NCBI RefSeq assembly: GCF_963576545.1
Contig: NC_083638.1
Coordinates: forward strand, 30,155,900-30,219,899
Direction of reading: 5' to 3'
From: Limanda limanda
Taxonomy: Eukaryota > Chordata > Actinopteri > Pleuronectiformes > Pleuronectidae
DNA: 64,000 bases
Shown here one piece after another: positions 39,161-54,495 of this stretch (within the stretch, counting starts at the first letter, position 1; the number at the start of each line of letters is the position of its first letter). The translations under genes and the position numbers were made by a program. A model generated the notes under the pieces. That model saw only the letters and a program-made list of their open reading frames with translations. It was not told where the DNA came from and did not search any database.

Positions 39161-39460
39161 AATGCTGAATCACCTAATCACAAATACATACATTATAATG
39201 ATCTCTTGGTAAATGTCCACAGACATATAATAACCTGTGAAGATTTTGTATGTGTTTACAATGTAAAAAGTGTAACTCACTGCTGTCCCACAGACATTAG
39301 TTAATCTCTTTGTATTGTCATGCTCAAGGTTGTCCACAGTCAGTTGGAGATTAGTTATATAGTGACCAACAGTTATGTGCATTGGGGAGTGTGTGGCTAT
39401 GATGCTACCATGAGATAAATGCAATGTCCAACACAGACTCAAACCTCCCTCCTGGTGGTG

Positions 39461-39741
39461 TCACTCGTGGTGACAGGATGAGGCCTCGCCGGCAAATGGC
39501 CCAAAGCTCCTCCCATGTCTTCCGTCTGCCTCTGTCATTGGCTGATCAGACGAAACACCGGCAACGACATGATCAGGGCTCTTATCTGGGATGTCTGACT
39601 CTGTGTGGGAGCGTTTGAAGCGCCGGTCGGGGTACTGGGTGTTGTCGAAAGGCTTACGGTGCACACACAGCACGTGGGTCTTCAGGTTGCCCTTCTGGGA
39701 GGCGCTGTAGGGGCAGTAACTGCACCTGAATGATCTCTGGC
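39461..39741 (-). CDS. znf536: C2H2 zinc-finger exon (znf536-like)
   Basis: The acceptor on the minus strand is excellent: a T/C tract ending tctgtctccag, exon start at 39741. Two bases complete a codon, then comes QRSFRCSYCPYSASQKGN and LKTHVLCVH, a C2H2 finger (C-x2-C-x12-H-x4-H). It is followed by RKPFDNTQYPDRRFKRSH, a block I associate with ZNF536, a nuclear repressor of neuronal differentiation. The frame runs 40-odd more residues (low-complexity, unlike the finger) to TGA at 39461-39463, so this is either an alternative last exon or one with an unseen donor. The related ZNF219 is the main alternative. The finger is confident; the gene name is moderately so. Confidence 0.65.
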
Positions 39742-40583
39742 CTGGAGACAGAAACAGAGAAAGAAAATATTTTAACCATTTCAATCCAAAAGTGGTAAAT
39801 CTCACCTTCTCTGCGTCACTATGGTATCACTTGCTTGAGTTTTACCCCATGGGATTAAAATAATTTTTCAATCAGAGGTTTCTCTCGATGTAGAGTGTAA
39901 GCAGATGAACACACACTGGGGCCTGGGTCAATAGATTGGGGGGCTGGTACCTCTGTGGTTACAGGTTCACAACATGAGAACATTTGATAGGACATAACAT
40001 TTAAGAAGCAATGATTCAAACAGACAAATTCCCACGATAGCAGTTGCCAGAATTAAGAGCAGCTTGGAGTTACCAGCACTGGAATCTAACCTTTACCAAC
40101 ATTGTTATTTACTGTACAGATCAGTTAGGGTTAGGGTCAACAGATACTTGCGTTGTAAAAGTATTATTAACGCTACAGAGACTGTTTTCTTATTCACTTA
40201 TTAGAGTCACCTGTTGTGTATCCTTGAGGCCAAACAAATGTGTTGAATGCATTAAACAAGACTTTGACACTTTTTTAAAGTTTGACACACAGATCATTTA
40301 CATCGATTTTTAACAGGCTCTCTGTATTTTGTAGGTACGTTGTTACTTGTTTAGCTTTGCGAAAGTGTTGTCCACACAAGTTGACGACACAACAAAACTC
40401 ACTCACTGAAACGTTGCTCCATATCAGCGGTGAAGAATTCACACAGGACCTTACGTTTTCAAAGGGCTGAGAGCAAAGTTTATGGACTTCTTTTTTTAAA
40501 GGAGCACAACCATGCGTCAGTAAAACTCTTAATGACGCATGTTATTAAATTCACATGGAAATCAACCCTGTTTTATTTTAAAG

Positions 40584-40587
<4 letters not shown>
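39742..40587. other. non-coding DNA upstream of the zinc-finger exon
   Basis: This is the intron side of the acceptor. No other exon or repeat was recognised. Confidence 0.55.

Positions 40588-40631
<44 letters not shown>
40588..40631. repeat. (AC)22 microsatellite
   Basis: 44 bases of uninterrupted AC. Confidence 0.96.
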
Positions 40632-40632
<1 letters not shown>

Positions 40633-41607
40633 GCACAGTCCTGTTAAGTTACTCTTTTTAAATGATGAAATTATGTTTTCTGCCATGATGACTTCAAAGA
40701 CTGAGGAAAATGTTTCCCTGTAGTTCTATAAGTCACTTGTTGTGTTTTGGCGTGCTCGTGCTGCTGCTGCTAATAAAGCATGTAAAAAAACTCCACATCT
40801 TCAGCTGTAGGCTCTGAGTCTGTGTTGCCATCGGGGGGGAGGTACCTCCAAATCACTGCTGGGGTGAGCACCACGTTTCCTTGTGGGCGGTGTCAGAGTT
40901 AATTAATAAAGTATCACATGTATTAATTCTACACTATCATAATAATCAGCTGACTGGCGTGCACATCTCATTCACACTTACCTCTAAAGGCCAATTGCAT
41001 ATAAAAAAGCCACTGGCTGATGTATTCAAACCTCTAACCCTTCTAGCACTGACTTGAACCTCCAGCACTTTCAGGCCATCAGGCTTCCACTGACTCTTGT
41101 GTGTTAACAACATGACTGAGAGACAGAGACCGGGGGAAGAGGGTAAATCTGAGGACACAGAGAAGAGGAAGAGCGATTCTCTCATCTGCACCAGCCCAGC
41201 AGCACTGCTCCAGCTCCTTATTGATACAAACACATCCTGAAAACATTACCCAGCACTTAATAACTGGTCTCACTTTGTGCAGCCAGTCAGCTCTCGCAAA
41301 TTCATCTGAACTAAACTTTTGCAGCTCCCCGAGTCGATATGCATCTCATGAAAAGCGTGCATACATCTAGTCCCCCGAACACAATAGCAGTGCAGAAGGA
41401 GCCAGGGTATTTCTCTCTATCTCCCCACCTTGCCACAGCTCCAGCACAAAATGTTCTCCCTAGATTGAATCTGATCATCACCGCAGCAAACACAATGGCC
41501 CTTAATAGCACCAGCCGTTTGTTTGAGGGATGCCGATTACACCGCCATCATAACCCACTTCACTTAGTTCACTCACTCACAGACAGGCAGAGAGGGCAAA
41601 ATGGAGA
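40632..41607. other. non-coding DNA, nothing recognised
   Basis: No supported gene. Overlapping short frames occur on both strands at 40946-41683. Confidence 0.5.
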
Positions 41608-41629
41608 GGGAGGGAGGGAGGGAGGGAGG
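41608..41629 (+). repeat. (GGGA)n run, G-quadruplex motif
   Basis: Five GGG triplets separated by single A bases inside a purine-rich tract (about 41598-41640). This meets the usual G3N1-7 quadruplex pattern on the plus strand. Confidence 0.85.
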
Positions 41630-41939
41630 AAGAAATGTGACGGCAGAATGAAGGGAGTGTGTGAGCCTCATCTAGTACTTTAGGTTATTAATAACAGTAC
41701 ATTTGCAGGTCCCGTCTTTTTTTTCCTTTTCTTTATCTTTTATTCAATTTGAGATGCTCTAAATCAAATTAACATGGGGGGGTTTAAAAGAGGCACGGGG
41801 GTAGGTGCAGGGAATATAAATAGGTAAGAGGCCAGGAATTAAAGAGGAAACATTCCATTTGAAGCACTCACTGGCATCCACACGGGGTTAGCAGGAGAGA
41901 GTACACAGGCTACTTATGGCGAATAAAGACAGACACACA

Positions 41940-41940
<1 letters not shown>

Positions 41941-41965
<25 letters not shown>
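41941..41965. repeat. (AC)n microsatellite
   Basis: About 25 bases of AC. Confidence 0.93.
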
Positions 41966-41970
<5 letters not shown>

Positions 41971-42593
41971 GTGCCGCGAGGAGAAGCAGGATGCATGGAA
42001 GCAGCTACTTTGTGTTTGGCAATCTGACACAGGCTTTGGAGCCTCTCCGGCTTTCTGATATTACATTGTTTGCTCCGGAGCCAGACAAAGGAGATTGCTA
42101 CAAGTTTGGAGGCTTTGGATGTTCCAGTTGTCTGAATTTCCAGATAAGCTAGTCGGCGGCACACAATGAAGGGCTGCTTTTATTTGGGTGCAGTTTAATT
42201 TCACACTCTCTTACATTACGTTAAGTCCGAGAGGCACAATATCTCATCCCATTTTACACTTAGGGAGAGTGAGTAATGCCCCCAAACAATTCAACTTTTC
42301 TCTTTTTGTTTGTTTGTTTGTTTCCCCTCCATACTATTTGTCTCCATGGACTGAATAAATACAAATCAAGCTCGGTGGTATCTCTGGGGAGATGTTCACA
42401 TAAAGAAGAGAGAGAGAGGCTGTGATTTGAATTCAACGGCTTGAAAGAAGTTAAGATGGGATGTATAAACTTGAGTTAGTGTTGAGATTGAAATTGACTT
42501 CTGCAGAGCAACTTAGAAACACACAGGCAATACTTTGTTATGGATTAAAAATTAAAGAGACTGTGTCTCGCTTTCTTTCTGTCTTTTTTTTAA

Positions 42594-42606
42594 ACACACA
42601 CTCACA

Positions 42607-42642
<36 letters not shown>
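42594..42642. repeat. (AC)n microsatellite, interrupted
   Basis: About 49 bases with CTCA and CATA interruptions near the left end. Confidence 0.93.
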
Positions 42643-42647
<5 letters not shown>

Positions 42648-43850
42648 AGGCATTTAACAATCCACATGTCCAGCCACCGTGAAGGGCCAAACCTGCCTTC
42701 ATTAATCCATGTCCTCTGGTCTGTGGCAGTAACCAAAGCAGCTTACATGCAGCACCACATTCACCAGCATTCTCTCAAATGAAGTTTGTTCTTTCTTGTT
42801 TCTTCTACCTGATACATTTGATCGGGTTACTTTTGGTTTCATATTGCAATTTAGGGAGTGAACTAGAGAGTTCTTATGACACATATGTTGTCACCACCTA
42901 TGTGTTTTCTGTTTGAATTGAGAAAGGGAATGAACCATTTCACTATGTTCATTTCGCCAGTTTAATATCATAGTGGTTTGACTACCGGCGAAATGAAGGT
43001 CCTAAAAGCAATTCTGTGATGCTTCCACTTCTTTTTCTTGTAATATTTCAGTCAATCAGGAGCTTGAAACCTGACCTGATAACACTGACTATCCATATAT
43101 CATATTGATATGGGATGATTTATGCCTAAAGAGTTACCAACCAGTGGTGATATGCAGGAGCTGGTGTGCCCTATAGGTGTTCATGTGGAAAGTAATCGTG
43201 GTGTATGCCCATCACCAGTTTGGACCCTGATACTGGAGACCGGAGTTTGTGCCCCATCACAAACCTGCCATGAAGGCCTGTCTTTATATTACCCATGATC
43301 CTTCCCGATTATGAACCAATAGTTTGTTTGCCTATAACCCAACCGAGTGTTAACAATACCATAACAATAACTTATGTGTCATAACCACAATATAAGTCCA
43401 ACCACAGCTGGCAACAACACAGAATAATCCAATACTGATGTTTTTATCAACTAATTAATTTCTCATTTCCTCTCATTCCGGATTATTTTTCCCCACGTAC
43501 TCGTGCTACACATTGTACAATCTTTGTTTTGCATTTGTACTTTGCTTTATTAAAGTCGTTTGTCCTTTTTGTCTTTATTAAGTTTCCAGACACTGGGTGG
43601 GTTGCCATGTGCAAAAGCCTTAAAGAGTGAAAGAAGGGAGGGAAAGAGGTACAGTACATGGATAGAGTAATAAAGGCAGGGGGAGAAAAAGAGAACGAGA
43701 CAAACAGGAAGAGAGGGGAGAAACAGTGGTCTTGTTTTCATTAGTGTGGTATTATCTAAGCCTGTTAATTAACCCCCTCAGGTCCTCTGCGGGGAGATCA
43801 GAGGGAAAGGGGCTGAGGAAGTGGGGAGGAGGGCGAGAGGAAAGGATTCA
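42643..43850. other. non-coding DNA, nothing recognised
   Basis: No gene was seen. A purine-rich stretch lies at about 43625-43725. Confidence 0.55.
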
Positions 43851-43899
43851 GTGTGTGTGTGTGTGTGTCTGGGTGTGTGTGTGTGTGGGGTGGGGGGGC
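43851..43899. repeat. (TG)n followed by G-rich run
   Basis: TG dinucleotides with a TCTGGG interruption, ending in GGGGTGGGGGGG. Confidence 0.92.
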
Positions 43900-43987
43900 G
43901 GAAATCAAACTAGTGCCAAAGCCTTGCCCATGTTTCACCTGTCACACACAACACTCCTCACCCAACCCCCTAACTCACTGTAATCGC

Positions 43988-44012
43988 ACGCACTCACACA
44001 CACACACACACA

Positions 44013-44102
<90 letters not shown>

Positions 44103-44117
44103 AACACACACACACAC
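43988..44117. repeat. long (CA)n microsatellite
   Basis: About 130 bases of CA with two CTCA and one TAAA interruptions. It lies about 90 bases from the TG run at 43851-43899, so complementary strands are close together. Confidence 0.96.
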
Positions 44118-46484
44118 GTCACATCCCAAATCCTTCTCTTCCTCTTGTGTTGTCCAGTTCTTTTTTTTTTTTTTTTCCTGATATTTAGTAATCTACTCAT
44201 CTAATGAAGAGGGATGTCTTCATCCTGAGTCTAGGCATAATTTCGGAAACATTTAGGTTTCAAAGGACAATAATTCATGGGTATTATATTGAGCTCACAG
44301 TTCAAGTAGATTATTAGCAGTTGTATCTGAGAAAACGTGTCTTTCTCCAGCTTGAATTACGAGAGTTTTTCTCTTTCGTTTGGCTTTGTGTTTGATGTGA
44401 AGTGACAGGGAGCAGCATCAGGAAGGACATGAGGCCGAGCGGTTATTGAGTCGAAGTTGTAACTTACCCAAACTGCTCTTACATTGAATGGGTTGTGGCC
44501 ATATGTGAAAAACACACCATGAATCTCAGGAAAGTGTGGTCTCGTCTGCGTCTTGTGGGAAGAGCTATCTTAGGACTGCAACAGATGGCAGTGCTGGCAT
44601 CAAATGGCATTTAAGGACGGCTGCTTCTGGTTGGATGCCAACACGCTGTTCCTGGTCTTTATGTTCCTCACTATGTGTGTGTGTGTGTCTTTGTATGTGT
44701 GTGTGCATGGGGTTTGCACATGTGCACCTCAAACATTCCTTGTGTTTTACTTTGTGCATTATTGCCTCTCCAGTGTGTAAATGTGTGTTTGTGGGTTTGA
44801 GGCGTGATCAGTCCATCAGCTTGGGTTGATGGTTTGATGTGTGTGTGTTAGTGCAGGAGCACAACTTCTCTGTGTTTTGAATTCATCACACACACCAACA
44901 GGTTCTGTGCACACACATACATTCATTTACACCGTTTGTATAGTAGACAATAGGATACACGTTTAAATACAATGCAAGCATGTGTAGAGCATGAACTATT
45001 TATGGACATTTATGCACTGTTTATTCAAAGTGACTCACGGCTGAGGAACTACATACAAGCTTCAGTAAGACCTTGAAGTAAACACTTAGAACTAAATCTG
45101 TTCAGTGAGACAAAGTGAGAGGACATCAGGTAAAGTGGAGCTCTGTCAGTGTAATATAGAGGTTGAAGGCAGAGATTCACAGAAGGTGTGAGTAATTAAA
45201 TGTTCTAAACCATCTGTCCAGTAGGCTGCATGCATGTATGTGGTTAAATGTGTTGTTTGTGCTTATGTGTCACAGAAATAGCTGAACTAAAATTTTAAAC
45301 CGAGGTGGGTGGGGCTAAATTAAATTTTTTTAAAATAGGTGATATCCTATACTGTTTAATGCTGCGATTTATATTTCTCATACAGACTGTATGTACCTAC
45401 GTTTTTTTCCTCTCAAAATGTTAAACTAACTAATTTAATAGTGTACCTAGATTCATTTAATAATGAAGAATGAAACGGACTCTATTTAAGTGGTGTGGAA
45501 TTGTTACTGGTCCAGGATAAAGGAGGTAATGGAAATATAATGAGAGATTTTATTGGACCATATAATAATATTTCTATGATGATAAAAAAGTTTGAATCAG
45601 ATGAGTATGTGGAGTTGTGAGTGATTCCTCCATGGATTGGAGACTTGAGTCTGCCACACGCTGTAAACAGTGGTGCTGCAGCAGAGGATTTTGATCCGAA
45701 TGAGGAAAAGTGCGATCAGGTGACCAGGTCAGGGTCAACAATATTCATAATTATTACCATTCAGGTTTTGTTTTTTCCCCAACTCTGCACTGAAAATATG
45801 AAAAACTGTATGCAAATGTTTGGGGGCATCCTGGGGCGACTTACATATTTATAATTTACATTATTAGATGTATTTTTTATATTATTTTAGCTTCATTTGA
45901 AAGTTAAAGAACGGAAATGCAGACACTGCAGACTTTAAATATTATTCTTTCCAAATGTTAAGGATCTTTTGACACGTGCAAAGGCACATGCACCCTTCTA
46001 CTTGCTAAACACTAAATGTACTTGTGAAGCCTTAATTGACTAATTAGGACTCATAAGGCATGGTGGAGGATTGTCATTATGAATTATCAGCAGATGACAG
46101 TTACTCAGATGATAAATAAATTCTCTGACTCTACAAACCTTTGCTTTAACACTCAACAAATGTGGGCTTCTCTTAGCAACTGACTGAGAATCTGAAAATG
46201 AGCTAATTGATGCCCACGAAGCAGAGGAGGCTTATGAAAATACATTACAGTACTTTTAGTTTGAAAATGGCACTGTCAACAAGAGATTGAACTAATGAAT
46301 CCAAGACAGGATCTGTAAGACTGAACATTTCCCTGCTGCATTATCTGCTGGACAGAGTGGTAACAAAAAAAACCATGTGACTGCAGAGGAGCTGAAGGAA
46401 GCTGAAGCAGAGGTGGTGCACTGTAGCCCTGTGTCAGCTGAGGCCCATGAGGTAGAGTGGGTCGTGTACTGAACAAAAGGTAGT
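44118..46484. other. non-coding DNA, nothing recognised
   Basis: No gene was seen. A T homopolymer of about 17 lies at 44160-44176 and a short TG run at about 44672-44706. Confidence 0.55.
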
Positions 46485-46560
46485 GGACGACCTCTAAGTG
46501 TCCTTGGGCAAGATACTAAACCCTATTGGCCACCGACGGCTGTGTCGACAGTGAAAGAAC
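46485..46560 (+). mobile_element. SINE body fragment
   Basis: 'aagtgtccttgggcaagata' followed by 'ctaaaccctattgg' is the best preserved copy of the SINE body block in the window. The tRNA-like head is not visible upstream and the tail is degraded. Confidence 0.6.
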
Positions 46561-48023
46561 ATCGTGTCAACTGTTGCGTATTGGGAGGGAAATTGTAATT
46601 GGGTTGTGTGGCACCAACTGACACAGGAAACCCTGCACACATAGAGGGGAGATTGTTTTTACCAGCCCTAACCCCCTCCAAAAATAAATACATTTACATT
46701 ACTTCAAACAGCCTGAAGGGAATTTATCCTTCTCTCGACTTCCTCTTATGAATTAAGAGCATTTCCCTCAACGAGCTGGCGTGTTGATGGAAAATTGGCC
46801 TGAAGTTTGGGGAATAAAAATTTGGTCTGTTTCTAAGCTTAACTAAAGAAAACCAACACACAAATAACACCAGGGGAGGCACTTAAGGAGAGGAGAGGAA
46901 CTGTGGGGGGAGAGGGGTGGGGGGGAAGGAACTCTTTCAGCATCAAAGCTTTCTAAAACGTCCCCACCAGGGACCAGGTCCCATGTTAAATACTGAACTA
47001 GATTATTAATTGCTGTACCAGTAGGACCTGTTAATAAGAACCTAAAATAGCTGCTCCTTCCTTTCTGTCTTCATCTCTTGTTCTATTTTCACTTCTCTTT
47101 TCTGGAGTCGTCCGTTTGTTCTTTTTTTTTATGCTGGTGCTCAAATGTTGATTCCCTCACTCTCTCACTAACTCACTCACTCACTGCTTCTCACTCTAAC
47201 TTTCTCAATCAATGCTTCACAATTTCTCACAATTTTTCAGCACTTACTGACTGACTCATTCACTCTTTCACTTTCTTAAACACATTTCCTAGCTCTGCCT
47301 CACTCACTCACAATGGTTAGCTGGTTTGTTTGGTATTCAAGCTGTGGTTAAGGTAGGTTAGGTCAGTTCTTTCAGAAACACTATTTGTTGAAATTCTCTT
47401 CCTGTCCCAAAGATGTCTGTGGGTTTCACAGGACTGTTAAAGACACAATCAATCATTTAATTCAGACTGAAGAATATTAACAATCCTCAAATATATACCC
47501 AAATGACTAAATCTGCTAAAATTACATTGTATCAACATAGGCATTTTTGAAAATGACATGTGACACACAGTACAGGGAGCACAGGGAGCTTTCAGGAGAT
47601 TCTGAGGTTGAAGGTCAAGGATACACAAGAGGGGGGCTTCATATGGACACAAGGTAAACAAGACCCCAGTCGAAAGCTACAACATTTTATCACTTAGACA
47701 TTTTACCTATTCTCGCTCCCTCGCTCGCTCACTCACTCACTCACTCACATTTTCACCCATTTACTTATTTGCTTGCTTAGTCATGTTTTCCTTCAATCAT
47801 CTACTCACTCATCCATGTGTGCTCACTCCCTCACTCAGGCAGCCATCATTTTCAGTCTTTTCAGTGTGTGTGTGTGAGAGTGTGTGTATGTGTGCATGCA
47901 CGTGTATGTGTGTACGGACTAGATCACTAACTTTGCCTTATGTTTCCTCAGAGTCCCTGCTGAACTGAGGGATGCACAATCTGCTGCTGACCTGTCACTG
48001 TACACAGATAATGGATGCAACTG
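46561..48023. other. non-coding DNA with CTCA-rich simple tracts
   Basis: No gene was seen. Two degenerate (TCAC)n regions occur at about 47155-47320 and 47713-47748, and a G-rich spot at about 46906-46928. Confidence 0.6.
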
Positions 48024-48043
48024 CATGTGTGTGTCCATGTGTT

Positions 48044-48119
<76 letters not shown>

Positions 48120-48138
48120 AGTGTGTGTGAGTGTGTGC
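48024..48138. repeat. (TG)n microsatellite
   Basis: About 115 bases, with a pure core of roughly 48055-48116 and TTTG/TGAG interruptions at both ends. Confidence 0.95.
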
Positions 48139-50089
48139 AAAGGCTGTCATCAGTGTTTCTCAGCAATAACAAGTAAGAAAAAAGGAAAAGAGGGGATGCA
48201 GTGGGGGGTTGATAGATATGCCGGCCACCTGCCTCTCACTCACATTCTGACACAAAGAGCATCGGCTGCTCTGCTGCATTAATCATCATGAACTTCCTCT
48301 GACCTCGGAACACAGCGATAACAGCCAAAAGTTTGAGAAACAGTTAGAAAGCGCAGAGCAAAACACCGGCCGCTCAGCACTTTGCCATCGGAAACCCAAC
48401 AGAGAGGGGGGGTTACTGCTAATCAAGAATTGAACAATATGCATTATAAATATATATACATATATCTATAAAGATATAGATATATATTATATAAATTAAG
48501 TGAACTAAACACTGAGGCCTCTGGAGCCCAGAGCTGGGCTAGAGATCAACTTAATGTAAAATAAAAACGATACAGTTTAATTACAGACATACTGCGTCCC
48601 TAAAGAAACCCCTCGGATTGTACACCCACAAAGTCAGAATGAGTATAAAAGACATAGTTACAGGAACATTAACATGGTCAAAATATATATATATATAAGT
48701 GAGGACCCTTAACCGTTTTGCACAGATAGAATAAGGAGACACAGTTTCAAACTATGTTGGATTTATCAAGGTTGTGAAAAGACTGAGAAGAAAACACACC
48801 TACAGTCAACTGCCACGGCCAAAGTGCTGCTGTGTTTAAAAAAAAAAGTCAGAGACCAAACAACAAGTGTGTGATAAAACAGAAAAGTCAGTGTGTTTGT
48901 TTGGTAATAGTCTGGTCCATGACCTTAATCTGACAACTACTTAATGTTCAGTTTCACAATACATGTTATTTTGTACATTATAACACATTTGTGTAGATTA
49001 AACTACCCAACTTATAAAACAGTTATTTAGGTTCACTTCAAATCTTTGTTTGTGACCTTAAAGTGCTGCTTCTGACAGAACTCTGGTTTTAAAACTTAGG
49101 AAGTTATAGTCTTATTGTTATTATTTTGTACTTTATTCTATTTTACTAATGTATCTTTATTTGCTTGTCATTGAGTAGTTCTTCATTGTACTTTTGCTAG
49201 TTTTCTATCAGAATAAGATCTGAATACCATCACTGTTGGTGCCTGTCTACACATGTGGTCTGTCTGTATAAAATCTCTGCACAGCACATGTGGATGGAGG
49301 ATCAGATACTGAAGTACACAGGAGCTATGCTCTGTGCTCACATGATAATCTTATGATGCCGTGTTGAAGGACAAAGGAGCATCTGTAACCTGTTGACCTC
49401 ACAGACGTCCCTGTGGTTCAGTGTAAAAGTTATTTAAGATTTGTGGAAGGGGAGTAACCAGAGTGGCCCGGCCTGCAGCAGGAGACAGTGTGCAGCTGCC
49501 ACATGTAAATATGTAGCAGGTAAAATAACAAACTGCTTATGGAACTAGGTGGACGCTGCTGTATGTGTTGCACATTTCTTTGTTGATTTTTTAGTTTTAT
49601 GGAGCAGGGAGTAAGATTAAGGCCAAAATTTTGCAGAGAACACAGTTTTCTGTTGGTTGTCAACTCAACGCAACAGTTACAACAGACTCTGTAACTAATC
49701 TATTTATCTATAAGTCCCTATATCACTTTTGTCCTATTGGAGGACAGATCCTTCTGAATATGAAGTAAGTTATTTTATTTAGTTTAGTCTTTGTTGAGAG
49801 GGACCAACAGGAATCAAGTCAGTCAAAGAAAGTAAATCAATACAGGTGTGGTTGACAAATAAAAGAAATTGTCCCACTTGTTAATTTCCCTCCTCTTGTT
49901 ACAGCTGAAAAACTTTATAGATAAAATTATAAAACCAGAAGATTTTACTTGTTTTGTTTGTATGAAGTATCAGTCTCCACAAGTGTAAGACTGTAAGATA
50001 TTGTGAAACCACTGAATGCTGCGTTTGAGGGGATTTTTCTGTGCACGGACACACAGATGGGCAGGAAGCAGATTCATGCTGATCGTGGA

Positions 50090-50091
<2 letters not shown>
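48139..50091. other. non-coding DNA, nothing recognised
   Basis: No gene was seen. An AT-rich, partly palindromic patch lies at about 48446-48498 and (AT)n at about 48680-48697. Confidence 0.55.
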
Positions 50092-50138
<47 letters not shown>

Positions 50139-50178
50139 TGTGTGTGTGTGTGTGCGTGCGTGTGTGTCTGTGTGTGTT
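50092..50178. repeat. (TG)n microsatellite
   Basis: About 87 bases with TGAG, TGCG and TCTG interruptions toward the right. Confidence 0.95.
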
Positions 50179-50328
50179 AGTCACACTGTCTCGGCCAGGT
50201 GCTAATCGAGGATTGGTAATTTGTGCAAATGGGATTAAGGCATTGTTAAATAAAAATGTCACCATCATTTTAATCATGCCTATCTGTGTCTTTATGTTTC
50301 TTCCATGTATGAATTAATGAGTGAATAA

Positions 50329-52385
<2,057 letters not shown>

Positions 52386-52400
52386 CACACAGACACACAT

Positions 52401-52458
<58 letters not shown>

Positions 52459-52460
52459 AC
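52386..52460. repeat. (CA)n microsatellite
   Basis: About 75 bases, with GACA, CATA, AAAC and CTCA interruptions. Confidence 0.95.
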
Positions 52461-52540
52461 AATCTCTGCAGTGCAACACGCAACTTTCTGAGAGATGAAC
52501 ACTCCAGCCTCCAGCTCGGCACCAAAACCTGGTCTGCGGC

Positions 52541-52552
52541 GCCCTCTAGTGG
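52541..52552 (-). promoter_or_regulatory. CTCF-type core, minus strand
   Basis: On the minus strand the sequence is 'cgccactagagggcgcc', a perfect match to the vertebrate CTCF core CCASYAGRKGGC with GC-rich flanks. Motif match only; occupancy is unknown. Confidence 0.6.
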
Positions 52553-52858
52553 CGTAACAACGGAGCTGCATGACAAGACCCCAGCCACTCTAATGTAAAG
52601 GAGGGTAAATTAGAGGGAGCTGAACAAATGAGCAGAAAGATGGGTTCATCTGCAGGTCGCCATCTGCCTGACGACCAACCACAATGCAAAGAGGCTGCGG
52701 CCGCCGCAGAGCATCACCTCAAAGTCATTGATCCACATGTGGACGCAGGCGCACGCAGACAATTATGAAACACCCTGGCATGCATGCACAGACATGTGCT
52801 TACACACATGGCTGCACAACATGCCATGGAGAGAAACAAGGGGAAATGGATCCTAGAG

Positions 52859-52901
52859 CGAGAGAGAGAGAGAGGGGGGGGAGAGAGAGAGGGAGAGAGA
52901 A
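52859..52901. repeat. (GA)n/G-rich purine run
   Basis: About 43 bases of GA dinucleotides interrupted by G8 and GGGA. Confidence 0.93.
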
Positions 52902-53012
52902 ATAAAAGACAGAGCAAATGATGAGAGAGGAAGTTAAATGAAGGGCAGAGTGGTGTTCATCACTCTGTGAAAGGAGTCGCTTAAATGTTGAAACTGCTCA
53001 GCTGAGCAACAT

Positions 53013-53013
<1 letters not shown>

Positions 53014-53077
<64 letters not shown>

Positions 53078-53078
53078 T

Positions 53079-53161
<83 letters not shown>
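53014..53161. repeat. long (CA)n microsatellite
   Basis: About 148 bases with GACATA and AAAC interruptions. It is followed 260 bases on by an equally long TG array. Confidence 0.96.
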
Positions 53162-53418
53162 GGACAGGCCGGAAAGGTGACCTAATGTGTTCTTTAATCA
53201 GACACATGTGTGCTGTTACATGGAGACACACACCTACTCAATTGTTTATATAGATACACACATTAAAGAGTGATGCAGGCCCACATCCCCTCATACACAC
53301 ACACATTTGCATACAAAGTTTATAGTGCAGTCACAGACTCACACAGGCAAAGCGAGTGATGATTGTTTCTTTTCTCATATCTAGCCATTGGAAGCATCCT
53401 TCTTTTGGCTATATGTAT

Positions 53419-53420
<2 letters not shown>

Positions 53421-53484
<64 letters not shown>

Positions 53485-53577
53485 GTGTGTGTGTGTGTGT
53501 GTCTGTGTGTGTGTGTGTGTGTGCGTGTGAGTGTGTGAGGGTGGGTGTGTGTGTGTGTGTGTGAGGGTGGGTGTGTT
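53421..53577. repeat. long (TG)n microsatellite
   Basis: About 157 bases; the left half is pure, the right half carries TAG, TCTG, TGCG and GAGGGTGGG variants, the last repeated twice. It is complementary to the CA arrays on both sides. Confidence 0.96.
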
Positions 53578-53662
53578 GATATAAACCAGTCAAACAGTTA
53601 CTTTCTCCGGATGTGAGTGTTATTGGGAACAGACTTTTCAGATTTGAGGCATGAGCCCCCCT

Positions 53663-53663
<1 letters not shown>

Positions 53664-53721
<58 letters not shown>
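53664..53721. repeat. (CA)29 microsatellite
   Basis: 58 bases of uninterrupted CA. Confidence 0.96.
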
Positions 53722-53722
<1 letters not shown>

Positions 53723-54495
53723 CTGGTGCAGTGCAGCTGATCCGTTTAAAAATTAGTCAGGCATTGACCTAGGCAGCCTCCCAGCGGCCCAGCAGCCTTT
53801 GGGGTCCTGACGTTAGGTTAACTCCAATACGGATTCCATCAGTGCAGTGTGGATCAGGTTTCATGTGACAGGGGGGGGGGCAATGAAAGTGTGAAATATT
53901 GTTTCCTTTGAACAGCAGAGTCAGCTGAAGTGAGGCTGTGTAGGGAGGACCCACGTGTTGGAGTGAACTTTTCATGTGAGGTGGGAGAGTTGCTGTCATC
54001 TTTAACTGCTGTGATACGGGAGCAGCAACACTTATTTATGTGTGTGTGTCCTCACACACACACACAGCAGCTCGGTGTTTGTTAGAGTCTGATGACTCAC
54101 GTTGACCTCTAACCTCAGACTGTCACCTCGACCAACAGAGGTCAAGGCCACTGACCCGTCTTCTCCTTTGATTCAATAATTTGAAACTACATTTAAGGTA
54201 AAATATATAATTATACTTTTTGTGGATTCCAGCATTTAAATATAGCTAATTAAAGATGTTCAGTACAACAAGTGTAAACTGCAGACCTAGATGCTACACC
54301 AGTTTGAATTATCACGGCAGAACACATAAACAAGACGACATCATGTAGTCATAGATTATCTGATTAATATTTGAACTTATTCCATTTCAGAAGACAATGG
54401 GATGATTTACACTTTATAAAAAGGAGGAATAACTTTTTTCCTTTCATTATAGAAATCTTCATTTACTTGTTGATGGGGGCTACACATTTATTTTT
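53722..54495. other. non-coding DNA, nothing recognised
   Basis: No gene was seen. A G run of 10 lies at about 53871-53880. Confidence 0.55.

Noticed and set aside
43988..44117. tandem-repeat array considered as CRISPR or minisatellite
   Set aside because: It is a plain CA dinucleotide array with no spacers or longer unit.
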